Positions 1-12,055 of a stretch of 64,000 nucleotides of DNA are shown here, in pieces. The notes under the pieces were generated by a model that saw nothing but the letters and a program-made list of their open reading frames with translations, was not told the origin of the DNA and made no database searches. This DNA comes from Arachis hypogaea (lineage: Eukaryota; Streptophyta; Magnoliopsida; Fabales; Fabaceae). The stretch covers positions 210,398 through 274,397 of the forward strand of contig NW_027255468.1 of NCBI RefSeq assembly GCF_003086295.3. Reading direction: 5' to 3'. Every line of letters starts with the position of its first letter. The first letter of the stretch is position 1. Position numbers and translations under genes: made by a program.

Positions 1-1327
1 TCCCGAGAAGGACACCTAAATTTGAGCCGTAATGGCCTCATCTTCGGCAGGCTCCTCCGGTTTTTTTTTTTCGGTTATTTCTCTGAGTTTTTTTTTTTTT
101 TTTTTTTACGTTGTGCTGACCTTCGTTCTTTAAATGACGCTATCCCGAGAAGGACACATAAAGGCGAGCTGTAATGGCCTCATCTTCGGCAGGCTCCTCC
201 GGTTTTTTTTCGGTTTTTCTCAGAGTTTTTTTTTTTTTTTTTTTAAGTTGTGCTGACCTTCGTTCTTTAAATGACGCTATCCCGAGAAGGACACATAAAG
301 GCGAGCCGTAATGGCCTCATCTTCGGCAGGCTCCCCCGGTTTTTTTTCGATTTTTTCTCAGAGTTTTTTTTTTTTTTTTTTTAAGTTGTGCTGACCTTCG
401 TTCTTTAAATGACGCTATCCCGAGAAGGACACATAAAGGCGAGCCGTAATGGCCTCATCTTCGGCAGGCTCCTCCGGTTTTTTTTCGTTTTTTCTCAGAG
501 TTTTTTTTTTTTTTTTTTTTTAAGTTGTGCTGACCTTCGTTCTTTAAATGACGCTATCCCGAGAAGGACACATAAAGGCGAGCTGTAATGGCCTCATCTT
601 CGGCAGGCTCCTCCGGTTTTTTTTCGATTTTTCTCAGAGTTTTTTTTTTTTTTTTTAAGTTGTGCTGACCTTCGTTCTTTAAATGACGCTATCCCGAGAA
701 GGACACATAAAGGCGAGCTGTAATGGCCTCATCTTCGGCAGGCTCCTCCGGTTTTTTTTCGGTTATTTCTCTGAGTTTTTTTTTTTTTTTTTTTTACTTG
801 TGCTGACCATCGTTCTTAATGTTAAATGACGCTATCCCGAGAAGGACACCTAAATTGAGCCGTAATGGCCTCATCTTCGGCAGGCTCCTCCGGTTTTTTT
901 TTTTCGGTTATTTCTCTGAGTTTTTTTTTTTTTTTTTACGTTGTGCTGACCTTCGTTCTTTAAATGACGCTATCCCGAGAAGGACACATAAAGGCGAGCT
1001 GTAATGGCCTCATCTTCGGCAGGCTCCTCCGGTTTTTTTTCGGTTTTTTCTCGAGTTTTTTTTTTTTTTTTTTTAGTTGTGCTGACCTTCGTTCTTTAAA
1101 TGACGCTATCCCGAGAAGGACACATAAAGGCGAGCCGTAATGGCCTCATCTTCGGCAGGCTCCTCCGGTTTTTTTTTCGATTTTTCTCAGAGTTTTTTTT
1201 TTTTTTTTTTTAAGTTGTGCTGACCTTCGTTCTTTAAATGACGCTATCCCGAGAAGGACACATAAAGGCGAGCTGTAATGGCCTCATCTTCGGCAGGCTC
1301 CTCCGGTTTTTTTTCGGTTATTTCTCT

Positions 1328-1366
<39 letters not shown>

Positions 1367-2166
1367 GTTGTGCTGACCATCGTTCTTTAAATGTTAATGA
1401 CGCTATCCCGAGAAGGACACCTAAATTGAGCCGTAATGGCCTCATCTTCGGCAGGCTCCTCCGGTTTTTTTTTTTCGGTTATTTCTCTGAGTTTTTTTTT
1501 TTTTTTTACGTTGTGCTGACCTTCGTTCTTTAAATGACGCTATCCCGAGAAGGACACATAAAGGCGAGCTGTAATGGCCTCATCTTCGGCAGGCTCCTCC
1601 GGTTTTTTTTCGGTTTTTTCTCAGAGTTTTTTTTTTTTTTTTTTTTAGTTGTGCTGACCTTCGTTCTTTAAATGACGCTATCCCGAGAAGGACACATAAA
1701 GGCGAGCCGTAATGGCCTCATCTTCGGCAGGCTCCTCCGGTTTTTTTTTCGATTTTTTCTCAGAGTTTTTTTTTTTTTTTTTTTAAGTTGTGCTGACCTT
1801 CGTTCTTTAAATGACGCTATCCCGAGAAGGACACATAAAGGCGAGCTGTAATGGCCTCATCTTCGGCAGGCTCCTCCGGTTTTTTTTCGGTTATTTCTCT
1901 GAGTTTTTTTTTTTTTTTTTTTTTTTTTACGTTGTGCTGACCATCGTTCTTTAAATGTTTAAATGACGCTATCCCGAGAAGGACACTAAATTGAGCCGTA
2001 ATGGCCTCATCTTCGGCAGGCTCCTCCGGTTTTTTTTTTCGGTTATTTCTCTGAGTTTTTTTTTTTTTTTTTTACGTTGTGCTGACCTTCGTTCTTTAAA
2101 TGACGCTATCCCGAGAAGGACACATAAAGGCGAGCTGTAATGGCCTCATCTTCGGCAGGTTCCTCC

Positions 2167-2206
<40 letters not shown>

Positions 2207-2998
2207 GTTGTGCTGACCTTCGTTCTTTAAATGACGCTATCCCGAGAAGGACACATAAAGGCGAGCCGTAATGGCCTCATCTTCGGCAGGCTCCTCCGGT
2301 TTTTTTTCGGTTATTTCTCTGAGTTTTTTTTTTTTTTTTTTTTTTTTACGTTGTGCTGACCATCGTTCTTTAAATGACGCTATCCGAGAAGGACACATAA
2401 AGGCGAGCTGTAATGGCCTCATCTTCGGCAGGCTCCTCCGATTTTTTTCGGTTATTTCTCTGAGTTTTTTTTTTTTTTTTTTTTTTTTCGTTGTGCTGAC
2501 CATCGTTCTTTAAATGACGCTATCCGAGAAGGACACATAAAGGCGAGCTGTAATGGCCTCATCTTCGGCAGGCTCCTCCGGTTTTTTTTTCGTTTTTTCT
2601 CAGAGTTTTTTTTTTTTTTTTTTTTAAGTTGTGCTGACCTTCGTTCTTTAAATGACGCTATCCCGAGAAGGACACATAAAGGCGAGCTGTAATGGCCTCA
2701 TCTTCGGCAGGCTCCTCCGGTTTTTTTTCGGTTTTTCTCGATTTTTTTTTTTTTTTTTTTTTTTTTTTACGTTGTGCTGACCATCGTTCTTTAAATGACG
2801 CTATCCGAGAAGGACACATAAAGGCGAGCGTAATGGCCTCATCTTCGGCAGGCTCCTCCGGTTTTTTTTTTCGGTTATTTCTCTGAGTTTTTTTTTTTTT
2901 TTTTTACGTTGTGCTGACCTTCGTTCTTTAAATGACGCTATCCCGAGAAGGACACATAAAGGCGAGCTGTAATGGCCTCATCTTCGGCAGGCTCCTCC

Positions 2999-3037
<39 letters not shown>

Positions 3038-3561
3038 GTTGTCTGACCTTCGTTCTTTAAATGACGCTATCCGAGAAGGACACATAAAGGCGAGCTGTAA
3101 TGGCCTCATCTTCGGCAGGCTCCTCCGGTTTTTTTTCGGTTATTTCTCTGAGTTTTTTTTTTTTTTTTTTTTTTACGTTGTGCTGACCATCGTTCTTTAA
3201 ATGACGCTATCCGAGAAGGACACATAAAGGCGAGCTGTAATGGCCTCATCTTCGGCAGGCTCCTCCGGTTTTTTTTTCGTTTTTTCTCAGAGTTTTTTTT
3301 TTTTTTTTTTTAAGTTGTGCTGACCTTCGTTCTTTAAATGACGCTATCCCGAGAAGGACACATAAAGGCGAGCTGTAATGGCCTCATCTTCGGCAGGCTC
3401 CTCCGGTTTTTTTTCGGTTTTTCTCGAGTTTTTTTTTTTTTTTTTTTTTCGTTGTGCTGACCTCGTTCTTTAAATGACGCTATCCGAGAAGGACACATAA
3501 AGGCGAGCTGTAATGGCCTCATCTTCGGCAGGCTCCTCCGGTTTTTTTTCGGTTTTTCTCT

Positions 3562-3602
<41 letters not shown>

Positions 3603-4423
3603 GTTGTGCTGACCTTCGTTCTTTAAATGACGCTATCCCGAGAAGGACACATAAAGGCGAGCCGTAATGGCCTCATCTTCGGCAGGCTCCTCCGGTTTTT
3701 TTTTCGATTTTTTCTCAGAGTTTTTTTTTTTTTTTTTTTTAAGTTGTGCTGACCTTCGTTCTTTAAATGACGCTATCCCGAGAAGGACACATAAAGGCGA
3801 GCTGTAATGGCCTCATCTTCGGCAGGCTCCTCCGGTTTTTTTTCGGTTATTTCTCTGATTTTTTTTTTTTTTTTTTTTACGTTGTGCTGACCATCGTTCT
3901 TTAAATGTTTAAATGACGCTATCCCGAGAAGGACACCTAAATTGAGCCGTAATGCCTCATCTTCGGCAGGCTCCTCCGGTTTTTTTTTTCGGTTATTTCT
4001 CTGAGTTTTTTTTTTTTTTTTTTTACGTTGTGCTGACCTTCGTTCTTTAAATGACGCTATCCCGAGAAGGACACATAAAGGCGAGCTGTAATGGCCTCAT
4101 CTTCGGCAGGCTCCTCCGGTTTTTTTTCGGTTTTTTCTCAGAGTTTTTTTTTTTTTTTTTTTTTTTAAGTTGTGCTGACCTTCGTTCTTTAAATGACGCT
4201 ATCCCGAGAAGGACACATAAAGGCGAGCCGTAATGGCCTCATCTTCGGCAGGCTCCTCCGGTTTTTTTTTCGATTTTTTCTCAGAGTTTTTTTTTTTTTT
4301 TTTTTTTAACTTGTGCTGACCTTCGTTCTTTAAATGACGCTATCCCGAGAAGGACACATAAAGGCGAGCTGTAATGGCCTCATCTTCGGCAGGCTCCTCC
4401 GGTTTTTTTTCGGTTATTTCTCT

Positions 4424-4462
<39 letters not shown>

Positions 4463-4701
4463 GTTGTGCTGACCATCGTTCTTTAAATGTTTAAATGACG
4501 CTATCCCGAGAAGGACACCTAAATTTGAGCCGTAATGGCCTCATCTTCGGCAGGCTCCTCCGGTTTTTTTTTTTCGGTTATTTCTCTGAGTTTTTTTTTT
4601 TTTTTTTTACGTTGTGCTGACCTTCGTTCTTTAAATGACGCTATCCCGAGAAGGACACATAAAGGCGAGCTGTAATGGCCTCATCTTCGGCAGGTTCCTC
4701 C

Positions 4702-4739
<38 letters not shown>

Positions 4740-4851
4740 GTTGTGCTGACCTTCGTTCTTTAAATGACGCTATCCCGAGAAGGACACATAAAGGCGAGCT
4801 GTAATGGCCTCATCTTCGGCAGGCTCCTCCGGTTTTTTTTCGGTTTTTCTC

Positions 4852-4912
<61 letters not shown>

Positions 4913-5160
4913 GTTGTCTGACCTTCGTTCTTTAAATGACGCTATCCGAGAAGGACACATAAAGGCGAGCGTAATGGCCTCATCTTCGGCAGGCTCCTCC
5001 GGTTTTTTTTCGGTTTTTCTCTGAGTTTTTTTTTTTTTTTTTTTTTTTCGTTGTGCTGACCTCGTTCTTTAAATGACGCTATCCGAGAAGGACACATAAA
5101 GGCGAGCTGTAATGGCCTCATCTTCGGCAGGCTCCTCCGGTTTTTTTTCGGTTTTTCTCT

Positions 5161-5194
<34 letters not shown>

Positions 5195-5444
5195 GTTGTG
5201 CTGACCTTCGTTCTTTAAATGACGCTATCCCGAGAAGGACACATAAAGGCGAGCTGTAATGGCCTCATCTTCGGCAGGCTCCTCCGGTTTTTTTTCGGTT
5301 ATTTCTCTGAGTTTTTTTTTTTTTTTTTACGTTGTGCTGACCTTCGTTCTTTAAATGACGCTATCCCGAGAAGGACACATAAAGGCGAGCTGTAATGGCC
5401 TCATCTTCGGCAGGCTCCTCCGGTTTTTTTTCGGTTATTTCTCT

Positions 5445-5491
<47 letters not shown>

Positions 5492-5603
5492 GTTGTGCTG
5501 ACCTTCGTTCTTTAAATGACGCTATCCCGAGAAGGACACATAAAGGCGAGCCGTAATGGCCTCATCTTCGGCAGGCTCCTCCGGTTTTTTTCGGTTTTTC
5601 TCT

Positions 5604-5648
<45 letters not shown>

Positions 5649-6449
5649 GTTGTCTGACCTTCGTTCTTTAAATGACGCTATCCCGAGAAGGACACATAAA
5701 GGCGAGCTGTAATGGCCTCATCTTCGGCAGGCTCCTCCGGTTTTTTTTCGGTTATTTCTCTGAGTTTTTTTTTTTTTTTTTTTTTCGTTGTGCTGACCAT
5801 CGTTCTTTAAATGACGCTATCCCGAGAAGGACACATAAAGGCGAGCTGTAATGGCCTCATCTTCGGCAGGCTCCTCCGGTTTTTTTTCGGTTTTTCTCTG
5901 AGTTTTTTTTTTTTTTTTTTACGTTGTGATGACCTTCGTTCTTTAAATGACGCTATCCCGAGAAGGACACATAAAGGCGAGCGTAATGGCCTCATCTTCG
6001 GCAGGCTCCTCCGGTTTTTTTTCGGTTTTTCTCTGAGTTTTTTTTTTTTTTTTTACGTTGTGCTGACCTTCGTTCTTTAAATGACGCTATCCCGAGAAGG
6101 ACACATAAAGGCGAGCTGTAATGGCCTCATCTTCGGCAGGCTCCTCCGGTTTTTTTTCGGTTATTTCTCTGATTTTTTTTTTTTTTTTTTTTTACGTTGT
6201 GCTGACCATCGTTCTTTAATTTAAATGACGCTATCCCGAGAAGGACACCTAAATTGAGCCGTAATGGCCTCATCTTCGGCAGGCTCCTCCGGTTTTTTTT
6301 TTCGGTTATTTCTCTGAGTTTTTTTTTTTTTTTTTACGTTGTGCTGACCTTCGTTCTTTAAATGACGCTATCCCGAGAAGGACACATAAAGGCGAGCTGT
6401 AATGGCCTCATCTTCGGCAGGCTCCTCCGGTTTTTTTTCGGTTTTTCTC

Positions 6450-6485
<36 letters not shown>

Positions 6486-6735
6486 GTTGTCTGACCTTCG
6501 TTCTTTAAATGACGCTATCCGAGAAGGACACATAAAGGCGAGCGTAATGGCCTCATCTTCGGCAGGCTCCTCCAGTTTTTTTTCGGTTATTTCTATGAGT
6601 TTTTTTTTTTTTTTTTTTTTACGTTGTGCTGACCTTCGTTCTTTAAATGACGCTATCCCGAGAAGGACACAAAAGGCGAGCCGTAATGGCCTCATCTTCG
6701 GCAGGCTCCTCCGGTTTTTTTTCGGTTATTTCTCT

Positions 6736-6766
<31 letters not shown>

Positions 6767-7030
6767 ACGTTGTGCTGACCATCGTTCTTTAAATGTTTAA
6801 ATGACGCTATCCCGAGAAGGACACCTACATTTGAGCCGTAATGGCCTCATCTTCGGCAGGCTCCTCCGGTTTTTTTTTTTCGGTTATTTCTCTGAGTTTT
6901 TTTTTTTTTTTTTTACGTTGTGCTGACCTTCGTTCTTTAAATGACGCTATCCCGAGAAGGACACATAAAGGCGAGCTGTAATGGCCTCATCTTCGGCAGG
7001 CTCCTCCGGTTATTTTTCGGTTATTTCTCT

Positions 7031-7073
<43 letters not shown>

Positions 7074-7307
7074 GTTGTGCTGACCTTCGTTCTTTAAATG
7101 ACGCTATCCCGAGAAGGACACATAAAGGCGAGCTGTAATGGCCTCATCTTCGGCAGGCTCCTCCGGTTTCTTTTCGGTTATTTCTCTGAGTTTTTTTTTT
7201 TTTTTTTTTTTTTTTCGTTGTGCTGACCATCGTTCTTTAAATGACGCTATCCAGAGAAGGACACATAAAGGCGAGCTGTAATGGCCTCATCTTCGGCAGG
7301 TTCCTCC

Positions 7308-7347
<40 letters not shown>

Positions 7348-7877
7348 GTTGTGCTGACCTTCGTTCTTTAAATGACGCTATCCCGAGAAGGACACATAAA
7401 GGCGAGCTGTAATGGCCTCATCTTCGGCAGGCTCCTCCGGTTTTTTTTCGGTTTTTTCTCAGAGTTTTTTTTTTTTTTTTTTTTTTACGTTGTGCTGACC
7501 TTCGTTCTTTAAATGACGCTATCCGAGAAGGACACATAAAGGCGAGCTGTAATGGCCTCATCTTCGGCAGGCTCCTCGGTTTTTTTCGGTTATTTCTATG
7601 AGTTTTTTTTTTTTTTTTTTTTTTTACGTTGTGCTGACCTTCGTTCTTTAAATGACGCTATCCCGAGAAGGACACATAAAGGCGAGCCGTAATGGCCTCA
7701 TCTTCGGCAGGCTCCTCCGGTTTTTTTTCGATTTTTCTCAGAGTTTTTTTTTTTTTTTTTTAAGTTGTGCTGACCTTCGTTCTTTAAATGACGCTATCCC
7801 GAGAAGGACACATAAAGGCGAGCTGTAATGGCCTCATCTTCGGCAGGCTCCTCCGGTTTTTTTTCGGTTATTTCTCT

Positions 7878-7908
<31 letters not shown>

Positions 7909-8175
7909 ACGTTGTGCTGACCATCGTTCTTTAAATGTTTAAATGACGCTATCCCGAGAAGGACACCTAAATTTGAGCCGTAATGGCCTCATCTTCGGCA
8001 GGCTCCTCCGGTTTTTTTTTTTTCGGTTATTTCTCTGAGTTTTTTTTTTTTTTTTTTTTTACGTTGTGCTGACCTTCGTTCTTTAAATGACGCTATCCCG
8101 AGAAGGACACATAAAGGCGAGCTGTAATGGCCTCATCTTCGGCAGGCTCCTCCGGTTATTTTTTCGGTTTTTCTC

Positions 8176-8216
<41 letters not shown>

Positions 8217-8895
8217 GTTGTGCTGACCTTCGTTCTTTAAATGACGCTATCCCGAGAAGGACACATAAAGGCGAGCTGTAATGGCCTCATCTTCGGCAGG
8301 CTCCTCCGGTTTTTTTTCGGTTATTTCTCTGAGTTTTTTTTTTTTTTTTTTTTTACCTTGTGCTGACCATCGTTCTTTAAATGTTAAATGACGCTATCCC
8401 GAGAAGGACACCTAAATTTGAGCCGTAATGGCCTCATCTTCGGCAGGCTCCTCCGGTTTTTTTTTTCGGTTATTTCTCTGAGTTTTTTTTTTTTTTTTTT
8501 ACGTTGTGCTGACCTTCGTTCTTTAAATGACGCTATCCCGAGAAGGACACATAAAGGCGAGCTGTAATGGCCTCATCTTCGGCAGGCTCCTCCGGTTATT
8601 TTTTCGGTTTTTTCTCAGAGTTTTTTTTTTTTTTTTTTTTTAAGTTGTGCTGACCTTCGTTCTTTAAATGACGCTATCCCGAGAAGGACACATAAAGGCG
8701 AGCCGTAATGGCCTCATCTTCGGCAGGCTCCTCCGGTTTTTTTTCGATTTTTTCTCAGAGTTTTTTTTTTTTTTTTTTTTAAGTTGTGCTGACCTTCGTT
8801 CTTTAAATGACGCTATCCCGAGAAGGACACATAAAGGCGAGCTGTAATGGCCTCATCTTCGGCAGGCTCCTCCGGTTTTTTTTCGTTATTTCTCT

Positions 8896-8926
<31 letters not shown>

Positions 8927-9165
8927 ACGTTGTGCTGACCATCGTTCTTTAAATGTTTAAATGACGCTATCCCGAGAAGGACACCTAAATTTGAGCCGTA
9001 ATGGCCTCATCTTCGGCAGGCTCCTCCGGTTTTTTTTTTTTCGGTTATTTCTCTGAGTTTTTTTTTTTTTTTTACGTTGTGCTGACCTTCGTTCTTTAAA
9101 TGACGCTATCCGAGAAGGACACATAAAGGCGAGCTGTAATGGCCTCATCTTCGGCAGGTTCCTCC

Positions 9166-9201
<36 letters not shown>

Positions 9202-9270
9202 GTTGTCCTGACCTTCGTTCTTTAAATGACGCTATCTCGAGAAGGACACATAAAGGCGAGCTGTAATGGC
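1..9270 (+). repeat. Poly(T) satellite array, left block
   Basis: Head-to-tail tandem repeat with monomers of roughly 135-165 bp, about 64 copies. Each monomer carries the conserved words GACGCTATCCCGAGAAGGAC and CCTCATCTTCGGCAGGCTCC, a short T tract (about 8-12), a CGGTTATTTCTCTGAG or CGGTTTTTTCTCAGAG spacer, and a long T tract (about 16-55) followed by ACGTTGTGCTGACC or AAGTTGTGCTGACC. Monomer variants recur in order about every 565-585 bp, so part of the block is a four-monomer higher-order repeat. Open frames here only translate the repeat (runs of Phe, or Lys on the other strand) and are not genes. The array runs off the left edge. On the right it is cut at the word ATGGC by retrotransposon A. 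Confidence 0.96.
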
Positions 9271-10140
9271 TGATGAGATATTTGATGAGAAACGAATTTC
9301 TCCCAAAACATCACAAAACTAACCGGCAAGTGCACCTGGTCGTATCAAGTAATAAAAACTCACGGGAGTGAGGTCGATCCCACAGGGATTGAAGGATTGA
9401 GCAATTTTAGTTTAGTGGTTGATTTAGTCAAGCAAATCGAGTGTTGGTTGGGTGATTTGTGACTTGCAGAATGTAAATTGCATGAAAGTAAAGAGTGCAG
9501 GGAATTAAATTGCTGAAACTTAAAGAACAAGAAATTAAATGGCAGAAACTTAAAGTGCAAGAAATGTAAATTGCGAAATCTTAAAGTGCAAGGAATGTAA
9601 ATTGCTTGAAATGTAAAGGGGATTGGGATGTGGATTTGCAGAAATTAAACAAGAAAAACTAAATTGCATCAAACAGAAGAGGAAAAGGAATTGGGATTGA
9701 ACCGGATCTTATAACAGCAAAGTAAATGAACAATGAAAGCATTAAACAGAGAATTGAAATGAGAATTTAGATCTCAGGACCCAGAGACTAGAAAACCAAG
9801 TCTAGATCTCAATGCCTTCCTAGATCCCACAAGAACAATAGCAAGGAAATTGTAAATTGCAAAGAAAAGAGATGAAGATCAAGTAACAGAAACAGAAATG
9901 CTAATTCAATTAACAGTAAAGGAAACAGAGAGATCCAAGATTGAGATTGAAACAGAATTTCTTCAATTCTCCAATCCAAGATCCAAGACAAAAGTCAAAT
10001 GAAATTGAAAGCAATGAAAGCAAGAAATTAAAGTTCACTCAAGTTCAAAAGCTCTTCGAAAACTATTATGAAAATTCTAAAAGGAAAGCTCTAAAAGAAA
10101 ACTCTCCCGCAAAAGCTCCCTAAACAAATTGAATTCTATC

Positions 10141-10149
10141 CTATTTATA
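10141..10149 (-). promoter_or_regulatory. TATA box in LTR of element A
   Basis: TATAAATAG on the minus strand within GTGTATAAATAGGATAG, the only good TATA box in the LTR and conserved in all LTRs of this window. It should mark the U3/R transition, with transcription starting roughly 25-35 bp further on. Assigned from motif and position only. Confidence 0.7.
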
Positions 10150-10280
10150 CACTTTCCAAAATGATCTTCAAGCCTTGAGTTGGGCCTTTGTTCTTGGTGG
10201 AATTGGGTTGAAAGAGGCCTTGGTTGATTGCTCTTGAAGATTGAAGAAGAACCGAAGTGAACCAATTGAACCGGAAATGG

Positions 10281-10707
10281 AGTTAGCCAACGTTGGTCTT
10301 CAACGTTAGGGTAAAGTTAGGGGTCTAACTTTGACCCTAACTTTTCATATCAGCAAACCACATTCTTCTGGTTTAGACGTTGGCGCCAACGTTAGGGGTC
10401 TAACTTTGACCCTAACGTTGGCCTTGCTTGGTGTGATTGGTGCCAACGTTAGCCTCCACGTTAGGGGGCTAACGTTGGCGCAAACGTTGCCTACTCCCCC
10501 ATTGTGATTTAAGTGCCAACGTTAGCCTCCAAGTTAGGGGGCTAACGTTGGCGCAAACGTTGGTAGCCCAGGGAGAAACTCTCAAGTTCCAACGTTAGCC
10601 TCCAAGTTAGGGGGCTAACGTTGGAGCTAACGTTGGCTACTTCCAAAGAGTGATTCACATGCCCAACGTTAGCCTCCAAGTTAGGGGGCTAACGTTGGGG
10701 CTAACTT
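10281..10707 (-). repeat. CAACGTTAG hairpin array in U3 (element A)
   Basis: Repeated blocks in which CCAACGTTAGCC and GGCTAACGTTGG (perfect 12-bp inverted arms) flank a centre of about 11 nt, CCCTAACTTGG or similar. Several blocks follow one another, separated by spacers of about 35-45 bp, and the TATA-proximal end has a variant with AGTTAGGGGTCTAACTTT. The same array is present in every complete LTR of the window. Confidence 0.9.
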
Positions 10708-11046
10708 CATGCAACCCGGTTCAATTTTCACTTATTCCATTGTCCTCTCTTCACTCCTAGCCATTCCTCTTTGCTTCAACCTTTCTCCAAGCCTTCTTCA
10801 CCTATCATTGATCAACCAAACTAATCAAAGTTTTGCTCAAAATCATGAGGTATTCAATCTTCCACAATATGCAACAAATATAGTTCAAAACCTCATGAAA
10901 TGGCATGAATTCACATATGGTTGGTTCAATCAAGGGAAACATGAAAATCTACTCAATTAGCTTGCTTGTAGCTTAAGAAAGTGCATAATTCTAATGAAAA
11001 CAAAAGAAAAAGACTAGCTAAAATGGGCTAGGATGACTTGTCATCA

Positions 11047-12055
11047 CAACACCAAACTTAAAGCTTGCTTGTCCCCAAGCAAGAAATGAATTTATTAAGA
11101 AGAAAGAATGAAATGGAAGAGGAAGTTCATGCTAGCAAAGTGTTATTGATAGTTCATGGGGTTTTATGTGGATATGCAAATGCTCACTTCTTATTGACTC
11201 CTAGGCCTAGAAAGTTTCCTTCAAGTTTCAAGTGACATACTGCTATGACCTCTCATTATTCCTTTATCCTTGGCTATTACTTTATTCAAAAGCTTTATTT
11301 GAGTGTCATGTGTAGCAAGTTCATTTTCTTTTTTATACTTGACGCATTATTCACCATAGACACTTGGCTCACATTCCTTCTTAAAACATTGATGCCCAGC
11401 ACCTCTTTGGGCTACTAAATGCTTTGTAGTTAGGTTGCTCTTGATAGTGGATTTTCAGCTGATGATCCCGGGTTAGTTAACCCAAGTCACCAAGTGTTGA
11501 GGCACTCCTAAGAGCTTACTAATCCAAGCAGATCCTAGTACAAAAACATCACAGGCATATATTTCAGAGTTCAAGCTATTGGTGTCCAGCTTTATTTCTT
11601 TTTGTTTTTCTTTTGTTTTGCCACCTTTTAGCTTTCTTTGTTCTTTCTTTCTTTTTTTTGTTTTTCTTTCTAACCAAGGAATTCTATTCAATTGAGATTC
11701 ATAGACAATAGGCCACTCTCTACTTAGAAGGAGATATCTTAGCTCTTTATTCACTAAAGTGAGTTATAATGCAATCACACACACCACCACTTACTTTTAT
11801 TCCACTTCTAACTAACAGAGACCATTTCACTTCACATTCAAACTGTTCTTTTATTAAATTTAAAGATGCAGGGGACAACACATACTTCTTGTTAAGTGAA
11901 AATGAACACACAAGCCAACACATGAACTAGCTTACTTATTTTGAAATAACCAACACAATGCAAAGACTTTTAAATGACTACAAAAAAAAAAATTTCAAAA
12001 ACAGATTGGAACAGATAGAATGCATGTTGTGATGATCAAGGAGCAAATCCACCTT
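11047..12055 (-). other. 3' non-coding region of element A
   Basis: No convincing gene. The first 870 bp next to the LTR (to about 11925) are almost identical to 25018-25895 of element B, including the 8-bp-stem hairpin and AAGTTTGGTGTT beside the LTR and a purine-rich tract (minus strand, about 11590-11670). Beyond about 11930 similarity to element B stops abruptly. Confidence 0.75.
11064..11083 (-). promoter_or_regulatory. LTR-proximal hairpin of element A
   Basis: Perfect 8-bp stem CTTGCTTG / CAAGCAAG around a 4-nt loop (GGGA on the element strand), 17 bp before the 3' LTR. The same hairpin lies at the same distance from the 3' LTR in elements B and C. It may take part in plus-strand priming or RNA handling; that role is inference. 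Confidence 0.6.

Larger units (their letters stand above)
9271..11046 (-). repeat. 3' LTR of element A
   Basis: About 1776 bp. On the minus strand it begins TGATGACAAGTCATCC and ends ATCTCATCA, the same termini as the LTRs of elements B and C (TGATGA and TCATCA form a short terminal inverted repeat). It contains the CAACGTTAG hairpin array, a TATA box and a U5 with short repeats containing GCAATTTACATTTCTTGC. U3 reads almost the same as in element B. The part downstream of the TATA box is closer to the solo LTR at 45021-46769. Confidence 0.93.

Noticed and set aside
5811..6080. Open frames of 60-150 codons in the satellite, both strands
   Set aside because: They are translations of the monomer (Phe or Lys runs plus a repeated phrase) and shift with every change in T-tract length; no coding signal.
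1..9270. CRISPR array
   Set aside because: Repeats are direct and regular, but the intervals are also repetitive T tracts and not unique spacers; the context is a plant genome.
1..9270. Hammerhead ribozyme in the satellite (GATGAG and CGAA words on the A-strand)
   Set aside because: The conserved core order (CTGATGA, GAAA, cleavage triplet with stems) is not met.
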